Shown in pieces: positions 1 to 4,754 of a stretch of DNA of 5,263 nt. The notes beneath the pieces are model-generated. The model saw only the letters and a list, made by a program, of their open reading frames with translations. It was not told where the DNA came from and did not search any database. Position 1 is the first letter of the stretch. Each line of letters begins with the position of its first letter. The position numbers were made by a program, and so were the translations under genes. This DNA comes from Acidobacteriota bacterium (GTDB lineage Bacteria; Acidobacteriota; Blastocatellia; Pyrinomonadales; Pyrinomonadaceae). Location: NCBI GenBank assembly GCA_963169175.1, contig CAUJFK010000103.1, positions 1 to 5,263 on the forward strand. The letters are read 5' to 3'.

Positions 1-1
1 C

Positions 2-217
2 ATCGGCGACGCGTTTGATTTCTTTTGGAAATCAAACAAGCGGAATTTGGACCTGATTAAACAACGGGCGACCGGAAAGGATAAGGGCACGACGAGCGAT
101 TATCTGTTCGTTTTTGCGATAATCGGATTTCTCGTCCTGCTGCTGATAGGTTCGATCTTAGTGAGCGTTTATGTGATCTGGGCAATCTTGTGGGAACTGT
201 TTACCGGGAATATTTAA
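2..217 (+). CDS. C-terminal fragment of an unrecognised membrane-anchored protein (5' end outside window)
   Basis: The frame is open from the window edge to a TAA at 215-217 and gives 71 residues. The first 33 are polar and charged, with a basic stretch (KSNKRNLDLIKQR). They are followed by a strongly hydrophobic segment of about 30 residues (roughly 34-64, containing FVFAIIGFLVLLLIGSILVS) and a short tail ending ELFTGNI. It is therefore probably a membrane protein with its last transmembrane helix near the C terminus. I recognise no family. The frame is believed because it is uninterrupted, has a coherent membrane-helix pattern and ends exactly where an intergenic palindrome begins. The start, length and function cannot be seen from this window. 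Confidence 0.6.
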   Translation: MGDAFDFFWKSNKRNLDLIKQRATGKDKGTTSDYLFVFAIIGFLVLLLIGSILVSVYVIWAILWELFTGNI

Positions 218-352
218 GGCGGAAACACGACCGGTAGATGGTGTGCCGCTCGATTTTGGATTGCCGATTTTGGATTTTGGATTTGAAGTCCGCATTCCGA
301 AATCTCAAATCTTCAATCGAGCGGCACACTCCCTACCGGTCGTGTTTCTGCC
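218..352. repeat. 135-bp palindromic intergenic element with opposed heptad arrays
   Basis: Two 38-bp arms (218-255 and 315-352) are inverted copies matching at 34 of 38 positions. Two of the four mismatches would be G-U pairs in RNA. The loop is itself ordered. On the plus strand 252-286 reads as five 7-bp units (GATTTTG, GATTGCC, GATTTTG, GATTTTG, GATTTGA). On the minus strand 318-284 reads as five more (GATTGAA, GATTTGA, GATTTCG, GAATGCG, GACTTCA). The element starts on the base after the upstream stop codon and ends 7 bp before the stop of the convergent gene. It could act as a bidirectional terminator, although only a short T run (TTTT, 353-356) follows on the plus side. It could equally be a non-autonomous mobile or REP-like element. 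No ORF inside it looks like a protein. Confidence 0.85.
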
Positions 353-359
353 TTTTCGA

Positions 360-833
360 TCAGGCCGCTGCTGTGTGCGTGGCGAACATCTTTTCCAATG
401 CTCCGGTTATGACTCCGATACCGAATTCGCCGGCGGCGCGGCTTTTTAGTTTGTGGTCGGCATCGAACAGATAATAGACCGGAACCCAGCCCTGTTCGTT
501 TAGAAAAGCGTCTTTTAGCTTATGCTCGTTATCGATGGCACATACGTCGTCGATGCAGTGAGCGGCTATCGCTTCGCGTACGTTTTCGACGTTCGTGTCG
601 GCTTCGTATCGCGGCATATGCACCGCAACGGTCTTAAGTCCGCTATCTTTATATTTCGCCTTCAGCTCCTGCAGCTTTGGCATATTTTCCTTGCAGATAC
701 CGCAGCTTGTCGCCCAAAAATAGACCAGCGTCGGCTGGCCGTTGACATAATCGTCCGCAGTTTCCTGCAGCTCGTTCAACCACTCGGTCGCACCCTCAAA
801 CGAAGGCCGCGCGTCTCCAATTCTCATTGGCAT
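360..833 (-). CDS. YkuV-like thiol-disulfide oxidoreductase (TlpA/thioredoxin fold, cytoplasmic)
   Basis: This 157-residue thioredoxin-fold protein probably reduces disulfides in the cytoplasm. The active site is C44-G-I-C47 within WATSCGICKENMP. Residues 34-40 (PTLVYFW) form the central strand before it, and P118 in WVPVYY is the expected cis-proline. There is no signal peptide or membrane anchor, unlike most TlpA/ResA proteins. The PTLVYFW, AVHMPR and VPVYYLFD blocks resemble B. subtilis YkuV as I remember it. It carries two further cysteines, C93 and C98. The start is the ATG at 833, with GAGG (rc of 844-847) about 10 bases upstream. A second ATG two codons later is less well spaced. It lies 110 bp downstream of the peroxiredoxin gene on the same strand, which suggests it reduces that enzyme (inference). 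The gap is occupied by a palindrome that may reduce read-through. Confidence 0.88.
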   Translation of the reverse strand: MPMRIGDARPSFEGATEWLNELQETADDYVNGQPTLVYFWATSCGICKENMPKLQELKAKYKDSGLKTVAVHMPRYEADTNVENVREAIAAHCIDDVCAIDNEHKLKDAFLNEQGWVPVYYLFDADHKLKSRAAGEFGIGVITGALEKMFATHTAAA

Positions 834-859
834 GTTTCTTTTACCTCAAAAGATCAATT

Positions 860-938
860 TTTAGCCGCGGATCTTCGCGGAAAAACGCAGATTTGAAAAT
901 CATTGATCCGCGTTTTTCCGCGTCGATCTGCGGCTAAA
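860..938. repeat. Palindromic intergenic repeat of the TTAGCCGCGGATC type
   Basis: Arms 860-892 and 906-938 are inverted copies matching at 29 of 33 positions, around a 13-base loop. Each arm carries TTAGCCGC, GATC and CGCGGAAAAACGC blocks. It lies between the peroxiredoxin stop (5 bp away) and the ribosome binding site of the YkuV-like gene. In a joint transcript it would fold into a long hairpin. The arms have no strong T run after them, so an attenuating or RNA-stabilising hairpin, or a plain dispersed repeat, are all possible. Confidence 0.85.
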
Positions 939-943
939 TATTC

Positions 944-1525
944 TCAAGCCTTCAAATTTTCCTGACCAGGCGTCCAGTCGGCCGCGCAGAGGCCGCCTGT
1001 TTGCAGGCCTTGCAGAACGCGAAGCGTTTCATCGACCGAACGTCCGATGTTCAGGTCGTGGATGACCGAATACTGCAGCACGCCCTCGGGGTTGATGATA
1101 AACAAACCGCGAAGGGCGATGTTCGCATCTTCGACCAGGATATTGTATGCCTTGGCCAGTTTGCCGCCCGTGTCCGAGGCGATCGGATATTTCACGCCAG
1201 CGATGCCGTTCTGGTCCTGCGGAGTTTTGAGCCACGCGCGGTGCGAATGGACCGAGTCGGTCGAAACACCGACAACCTCAGCGCCGACGCCCTGAAATTC
1301 TTCAAGCCTGTCCGAAAAATGGATCAGCTCGGTCGGGCAAACAAAAGTGAAATCGAGCGGGTAAAACAGCAGAATAAGCCATTTGCCCTTATAATCCGCC
1401 AGCTTCACGTTCTCTTTCAGCGTATCGATGTCCTTCGTCGAAGGCATGTTAAAATCCGGTGCCGGCTGTCCGACCTTTGCCAATGTGACCGTATTCTCGG
1501 TCGCCGTTCCTGTTGCAGTTGCCAT
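944..1525 (-). CDS. Typical 2-Cys peroxiredoxin (AhpC/TSA family, YkuU-like)
   Basis: This 193-residue enzyme reduces H2O2 and organic peroxides using a reactive cysteine. The peroxidatic site is P56-xxx-T60-xx-C63 in FYPLDFTFVCPTE, with the family arginine R139 in ALRGLF. The resolving cysteine is C180 in TGGLCAADW, where many relatives have CPANW. These are its only two cysteines. The usual GGLG insertion and C-terminal YF helix of overoxidation-sensitive enzymes are absent: the region reads NGIAGVKYP and the chain ends 13 residues after C180. That suggests a robust, bacterial-type enzyme. The first 12 residues (MATATGTATENT) are a low-complexity extension. The start is the ATG at 1525, with AAGGAG (rc of 1539-1544) rather far upstream, about 13 bases. 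It follows perR on the same strand with a 111-bp gap, and is either read from the perR promoter or from a weak one of its own. Confidence 0.95.
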   Translation of the reverse strand: MATATGTATENTVTLAKVGQPAPDFNMPSTKDIDTLKENVKLADYKGKWLILLFYPLDFTFVCPTELIHFSDRLEEFQGVGAEVVGVSTDSVHSHRAWLKTPQDQNGIAGVKYPIASDTGGKLAKAYNILVEDANIALRGLFIINPEGVLQYSVIHDLNIGRSVDETLRVLQGLQTGGLCAADWTPGQENLKA

Positions 1526-1559
1526 GTTCTTTATCTATCTCCTTATTTTGTAATATTTC

Positions 1560-1636
1560 ACCACAGAGGCACGGAGTCACAGAGTCCTCAAGAAAGTTGA
1601 CTACTAAATTTCTCCGTGCCTCAGTGTCTCTGTGGT
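1560..1636. repeat. CCACAGAG-type palindrome with 8-bp units between perR and the peroxiredoxin gene
   Basis: Arms 1560-1584 and 1612-1636 are inverted copies matching at 21 of 25 positions. Each arm is three 8-bp units. The plus strand reads CACAGAGG, CACGGAGT, CACAGAGT, and the minus strand reads CACAGAGA, CACTGAGG, CACGGAGA. The element directly abuts the perR stop codon. The only space left for a separate peroxiredoxin promoter is the palindrome itself plus about 15 bp. A poor match (GTGACT, 17 bp, AATATT on the minus strand) would put the -35 inside the repeat arm. Confidence 0.85.
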
Positions 1637-2041
1637 TTAATTCTTTCTCGCACAATCGGGACAAACCCCGCGTAATGTGAATTCCAATGATTCCGGTTTG
1701 AATTTAGATCTCTCGGCCGCCTCTTTGAGGATCGAGACCGGAACTTTCATCTCGATATCGACCAGCTTGCCGCATTCTGTGCAGATCGCATGATCGTGCC
1801 GGTGCGTCATCCGATCATAGCGGCTCGCCCCGTTCCCAAAACTTATCTCGGCAATATGCCCCGCGTCTTTCAGATACCGGAGCGAGTTATAAACGGTCGC
1901 AAAACTTATTGTCGGCAAGAGGCCCTTAGCTGCCCCAAAAACCTCATTCGCCGTCAAGTGTCCGTGCGCATCCCGAATCACCCGCAACACAACTTCACGC
2001 TGCTTCGTCAAACCTAATTCTTTAGTGTTCTTATCTTCCAT
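1637..2041 (-). CDS. perR: PerR-type peroxide-sensing repressor (Fur family)
   Basis: This 134-residue Fur-family DNA-binding repressor has an N-terminal winged helix with the recognition helix around ATVYNSLRYL (48-57) and a C-terminal metal-binding dimer domain. The four structural-zinc cysteines are present as CTEC (C87, C90) and CPDC (C127, C130). All five regulatory-metal ligands known from B. subtilis PerR align: H28 (GHLTA), D76 (RYD), H82 and H84 (HRHDHAIC) and D95 (LVDIE). Fur proteins usually have Glu at the last position, so Asp favours PerR. In PerR the sensor histidines are oxidised by H2O2 when iron is bound, which releases DNA. I chose the ATG at 2041; a TTG sits directly before it. 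No good Shine-Dalgarno is visible for either start. Its promoter carries a PerR-box-like palindrome, so it probably represses itself. The genes downstream on the same strand are peroxide-defence genes. Confidence 0.92.
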   Translation of the reverse strand: MEDKNTKELGLTKQREVVLRVIRDAHGHLTANEVFGAAKGLLPTISFATVYNSLRYLKDAGHIAEISFGNGASRYDRMTHRHDHAICTECGKLVDIEMKVPVSILKEAAERSKFKPESLEFTLRGVCPDCARKN

Positions 2042-2079
2042 CAAAACGCCGCGGCAAAACTACCTAGCCCCGACTTGGT

Positions 2080-2096
2080 ATTAGAATAATTCTAAT
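2080..2096. promoter_or_regulatory. PerR-box-like operator upstream of perR
   Basis: ATTAGAATAATTCTAAT is a perfect 8-1-8 palindrome centred on 2088. Its inner 15 bp match 12 of 14 defined positions of the B. subtilis PerR box TTATAATNATTATAA. It fully covers the predicted -10 of the perR promoter, where a bound repressor would block polymerase. A further TTAGAA half-unit (minus strand) lies directly upstream, so the site could also be read as an extended Fur-type array. Confidence 0.75.
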
Positions 2097-2111
2097 TCTA
2101 ATAAATGTCAA
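2083..2111 (-). promoter_or_regulatory. Sigma-70-type promoter of perR (and possibly of the peroxide operon)
   Basis: On the minus strand a consensus -35 TTGACA (rc of 2106-2111) is separated by exactly 17 bp from TATTCT (rc of 2083-2088), a 4/6 match to TATAAT. Transcription would start near 2076 and leave a leader of about 35 bases before the perR ATG. The overlap with the PerR-like palindrome predicts derepression by peroxide. Confidence 0.7.
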
Positions 2112-2149
2112 GGGCCGTCGGCCGTAGGTTCCTGCAGCTCAATTTTTGA

Positions 2150-2251
2150 CCTTTCTCTGTGAACTCTGTGTCTTCCCTTTGTGTTCTCTGTGGTAAAGGT
2201 TTTTTCCTCACCACAAAGGCCACGAAGTCGAAGACACAAAGGCCGCAAAGG
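2150..2251. repeat. Degenerate palindrome with 9-bp CACAAAG/CACAGAG units
   Basis: Arms 2150-2194 and 2210-2251 are imperfect inverted copies. Read towards the outside, the right arm is CACAAAGGC, CACGAAGTC, GAAGA, CACAAAGGC, CGCAAAGG. The left arm on the minus strand is CACAGAGAA, CACAAAGG, GAAGA, CACAGAGTT, CACAGAGAA. Both arms therefore have two units of about 9 bp, a GAAGA spacer and two more units. No coding potential is apparent. Confidence 0.75.
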
Positions 2252-2384
2252 AATTGGAGCAACTCTACACCCAAACCCAGGCGCTATCGCTCCCGGTTCT
2301 GACATGAGTCGTCGAGCAGGCATTGACTGAACACTTAAAGTTTCGCCAATTCGATAAGAAATCCTGTACAATGATTGACATTAT

Positions 2385-2627
2385 ATGAGCATATCAGCAG
2401 TAGAAGTTCAGCCGTTGGCGGTGGAGGTGGCGTTTGCGGAGGATGCGTTGAACGTGGGTTTGGCGGATGGGCGGATCATTTCGGTGCCGCTTAGCTGGTT
2501 TCCACGGCTTGAGGGTGCATCGCCGGCGGAGCGAAAGAACTGGGACCTGATCGGCGGCGGGCTCGGAATACGCTGGCGGGCGATCGACGAAGATATTTCG
2601 GTCGAAAGCCTGCTTCGGCTGCGATAA
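2385..2627 (+). CDS. Small DUF2442 domain protein
   Basis: This 80-residue protein has the features of the DUF2442 family: a beta-rich N terminus (VEVQPLAVEVAFAEDALNVGLADGRIISVPL, summarised as strands up to about residue 36), then SWFPRLEGASPAERKNW, GGGLGIRW and the closing IDEDISVESLL motif. The usual length is about 80-90 residues, so it appears complete. DUF2442 proteins often sit beside a DUF4160 protein in what looks like a toxin-antitoxin-type pair, with DUF2442 the presumed antitoxin. Here I see no DUF4160 partner or remnant on either side, so the gene is solitary and its role is open. No Shine-Dalgarno precedes the ATG. A possible -10 (TACAAT, 2367-2372) would give an almost leaderless mRNA. 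Repeats flank the gene on both sides. Confidence 0.8.
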   Translation: MSISAVEVQPLAVEVAFAEDALNVGLADGRIISVPLSWFPRLEGASPAERKNWDLIGGGLGIRWRAIDEDISVESLLRLR

Positions 2628-2686
2628 CTGTTGGACTGGAATGACCAATTGGCGCCAGCGGGTGCGGCATTCTCGGCGAGGAGTTT

Positions 2687-2768
2687 CTTTTTCGTGTTCT
2701 TCGTGCCTTCTTTTCGTTGATTTCGTGGTCGGGATCTTTTCCATTACTACGAAACAAAGACACGAAAG
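2687..2768. repeat. Degenerate palindrome with 9-bp CACGAA units upstream of selB
   Basis: The left arm (2687-2729) on the minus strand reads CACGAAATC, AACGAAAAG, AAGG, CACGAAGAA, CACGAAAAA. This is the same unit-unit-spacer-unit-unit layout as the palindrome at 2150-2251. The right arm (2746-2768) is shorter and reads TACGAAACA, AAGA, CACGAAAG, as if one unit on each side of the spacer had been lost. Arm-to-arm identity is low (about 14 of 23 compared positions), so the internal layout is the stronger evidence. It lies between the DUF2442 stop and selB. Confidence 0.6.
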
Positions 2769-2812
2769 CGAATAGCCGAATCCGCTAAACGTTTTTACCA
2801 TCCACTCTTTCT

Positions 2813-4732
2813 ATGAACATCATCGTCGGCACGGCGGGGCATATCGATCATGGGAAGACGACCCTCATCAAAGCGCTCACGGGCACCGATACCGACCGAC
2901 TTCCGGAAGAAAAAAAACGCGGAATAACGATTGATCTTGGCTTTGCCGAGCTTGATTTGGGTGAGCACAAGATCGGCTTTGTCGATGTGCCGGGGCATGA
3001 GCGGTTTGTAAAAAACATGCTCGCCGGTGCAAGCGGCATTGATCTGGTTTTGCTCATCATCGCCGCGGACGAAGGCGTGATGCCGCAGACACGCGAGCAT
3101 TTTGACATCTGCCGTTTGCTTGGTGTCCGCACCGGGATCGTTGTATTGACAAAGGCTGATCTGGTGGACGAGGAGATGCTTGAGCTTGTGCGGCTGAATA
3201 CCGCCGAGTTGGTAGAAGGCTCATTTCTTGAAAACGCACCCGCCATCGCGGTCAGCTCAACAAGCCGCGAAGGAATTGATGAACTAACGCTGGCACTGAC
3301 CGCTGCGGCCGGCGAAGTTCGTGTCCGCCGGAACGATCAGGTTACGCGGCTGGCCGTTGACCGAAGCTTTGTCATAAAAGGATTCGGCACGGTCGTGACG
3401 GGAACACTTGCAAGCGGCGGGATCAGCGAAGGTGCTGAACTCGAACTGCTGCCCATCAAACGAAAAGTCCGCGTCCGCGGCCTGCAAACACACGGCCGCG
3501 AAGCAAAGGCCGCAAAGTCGGGGCAGCGTGTTGCGGTCAATCTTGCTGGCATCGGCCACGATGAAGTTTCGCGCGGTATGACGCTGTGTACCGCCGATTC
3601 GCTTGAGCCGACACAGATGTTCGATACGCGGGTCGAAGTTCTCGCCTCCTCCGCTAAGCCGCTGCGGTCGCGGCAACGTGTTCGGGTCCACCTCGGGGCG
3701 GCCGAAGTGCTTGCTCGCGTTCACGTTATAAACAAGGCCGGCGAGATCGGGCCCGGATCGGCAGATCTTGTGCAGCTTCGGCTTGAGGCTCCCGTTGCCG
3801 CCGTAATGGGTGAGGCGTTCATCATTCGCAGCTATTCACCGCAAATAACCATCGCCGGCGGCATCGTCATTGACCCGTTGCCCGAAAAACATCGAGTGCG
3901 TGATACTTTGCCCGCGCGAGCTTTTCTTGAAGGCCTTATCGCGGCCAGCAGCGATCATCGATCTGTGATCGGGTTGCTTGTGAAATCAGCAGGAGCGGGT
4001 GGAACAGACAAACGCGGGCTGGTCGACCGCACCGGGTGGCGGGTCGATGTTGTCGCCGACGCCCTAGCCCTTGGCAAGGCGGATGACGAGATAGTTGAGG
4101 CAGGCCTTCACTGGGTAGCCGCGTCGATCTTCTCTGAGCTAAAAACCGCCGCGCTTGGTGCACTTGCCGAGCATCACAAACGCGACCCTCTTTCACGCGG
4201 AATATCACGCGATATTCTTAAGGAAAAAATGTTTCGACGCGGCCCGCAGGATGTTTTCAAAAGCGTTATCGCGGCGCTTGAAACAGAAAATAAACTTTTC
4301 GTCGAGCATGACATTATTCGGGCGCGGTCTCATTCCAGCGAATTGTCCCCTGGCGAACAGGCCTTTCTGGACAGCGTCAAAACCGAGTTAGCTGCCGCCT
4401 CGCTTGCACCGCCGAAGATCGACGAGGCCGTAGGGAAAGCTCTTGAGGGCACGGCTATCTCGCCGCAACAGGCAAAGAAATTGCTTGGCGTGGCCGCAGG
4501 TTCGGGCGAACTGGTTCGGGCTTCAGATGAATTCTATTTTGACAGGGCGGCGATCGATGCATTGGTTGCGATGTTGCGGGAAAAGGCATTATCCTTGCCG
4601 AACAGATTGATAGACGTTCCGGCGTTCAAGGACCTGGCAGGTGTCTCGCGGAAATTTGCGATCCCGCTATTGGAGTATTTTGATCGAATTGGAGTGACAA
4701 AACGTGCGGGCGATAAACGAGTGATCACATAG
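2813..4732 (+). CDS. selB: Selenocysteine-specific translation elongation factor SelB
   Basis: This GTPase delivers Sec-tRNA(Sec) to ribosomes stalled at a UGA followed by a SECIS hairpin. The G domain has G1 GHIDHGKT (9-16), G2 RGITID (36-41), G3 DVPGHE (58-63), G4 TKAD (113-116) and a G5-like VSSTS (147-151). Domain II follows, with the SelB-typical DRSFVIKGFGTVVTGTL (183-199). Domain III runs to about 355 and ends in ITIAGGIVIDP. The C-terminal winged-helix region spans about 365-639. Its last module contains SRKFAIPLLEYFDRIGVTKR (612-631), then AGDKR, the part that binds the SECIS RNA in characterised SelBs. At 639 residues it is close to family length (about 615-635) and looks intact. 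The ATG at 2813 gives the expected N terminus directly before the P-loop, though no Shine-Dalgarno is visible. No selA, selD or tRNA-Sec gene lies in the window. Confidence 0.97.
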   Translation: MNIIVGTAGHIDHGKTTLIKALTGTDTDRLPEEKKRGITIDLGFAELDLGEHKIGFVDVPGHERFVKNMLAGASGIDLVLLIIAADEGVMPQTREHFDICRLLGVRTGIVVLTKADLVDEEMLELVRLNTAELVEGSFLENAPAIAVSSTSREGIDELTLALTAAAGEVRVRRNDQVTRLAVDRSFVIKGFGTVVTGTLASGGISEGAELELLPIKRKVRVRGLQTHGREAKAAKSGQRVAVNLAGIGHDEVSRGMTLCTADSLEPTQMFDTRVEVLASSAKPLRSRQRVRVHLGAAEVLARVHVINKAGEIGPGSADLVQLRLEAPVAAVMGEAFIIRSYSPQITIAGGIVIDPLPEKHRVRDTLPARAFLEGLIAASSDHRSVIGLLVKSAGAGGTDKRGLVDRTGWRVDVVADALALGKADDEIVEAGLHWVAASIFSELKTAALGALAEHHKRDPLSRGISRDILKEKMFRRGPQDVFKSVIAALETENKLFVEHDIIRARSHSSELSPGEQAFLDSVKTELAAASLAPPKIDEAVGKALEGTAISPQQAKKLLGVAAGSGELVRASDEFYFDRAAIDALVAMLREKALSLPNRLIDVPAFKDLAGVSRKFAIPLLEYFDRIGVTKRAGDKRVIT

Positions 4733-4754
4733 AACGTGACCTTTCGTACTTTGG

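Larger units (their letters stand above)
2045..2384. other. Gene-free region between perR and the DUF2442 gene
   Basis: This 340-bp divergent intergenic region holds three things. The perR promoter and operator lie at 2080-2111. A long degenerate palindrome lies at 2150-2251. About 130 bp of unmarked sequence (2252-2384) precede the plus-strand gene. In that last part a TACAAT at 2367-2372 could serve as a -10 for the plus strand, but no matching -35 is visible 16-18 bp upstream, so I do not call a promoter. The long minus-strand frame across 2108-2371 is mostly translated repeat and is not considered a gene. Confidence 0.7.

Noticed and set aside
218..352. CRISPR array suggested by the repeated 7-bp units
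   Set aside because: The units are 7 bp with no spacers of 25-40 bp, and they occur in both orientations inside a palindrome, unlike a CRISPR array.
238..474. Plus-strand frames of 78 and 68 codons across 238-474
   Set aside because: The first part is the palindrome with heptads and the second is antisense to the YkuV-like gene. The composition is not protein-like.
944..946. Possible selenocysteine UGA at the end of the peroxiredoxin or YkuV-like genes, given the nearby selB
   Set aside because: Both proteins end at normal family length, read-through gives no conserved extension, and their active-site cysteines are ordinary TGC codons.
1545..1560. Second PerR box before the peroxiredoxin gene (A/T-rich GAAATATTACAAAATA on the minus strand)
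   Set aside because: It is A/T-rich but not palindromic and matches the PerR box poorly, so it is not called.
2323..2351. TTGACT at 2323-2328 as a -35 for the DUF2442 gene
   Set aside because: At 17 bp spacing the -10 position reads CCAATT, which is not a credible -10. The TACAAT at 2367 is too far away to pair with it.
2108..2371. Minus-strand frame of 87 codons upstream of perR
   Set aside because: Much of it is translated palindromic repeat. It overlaps the perR -35, has no recognisable domain and no ribosome binding site, so it is not called a gene.
2394..2801. Minus-strand frames of 135 and 90 codons opposite the DUF2442 gene
   Set aside because: They run antisense through a recognisable DUF2442 gene and through the repeat at 2687-2768. 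The repeat gives the low-complexity KSTKRRHEEHEKE-like stretch typical of translated repeats.
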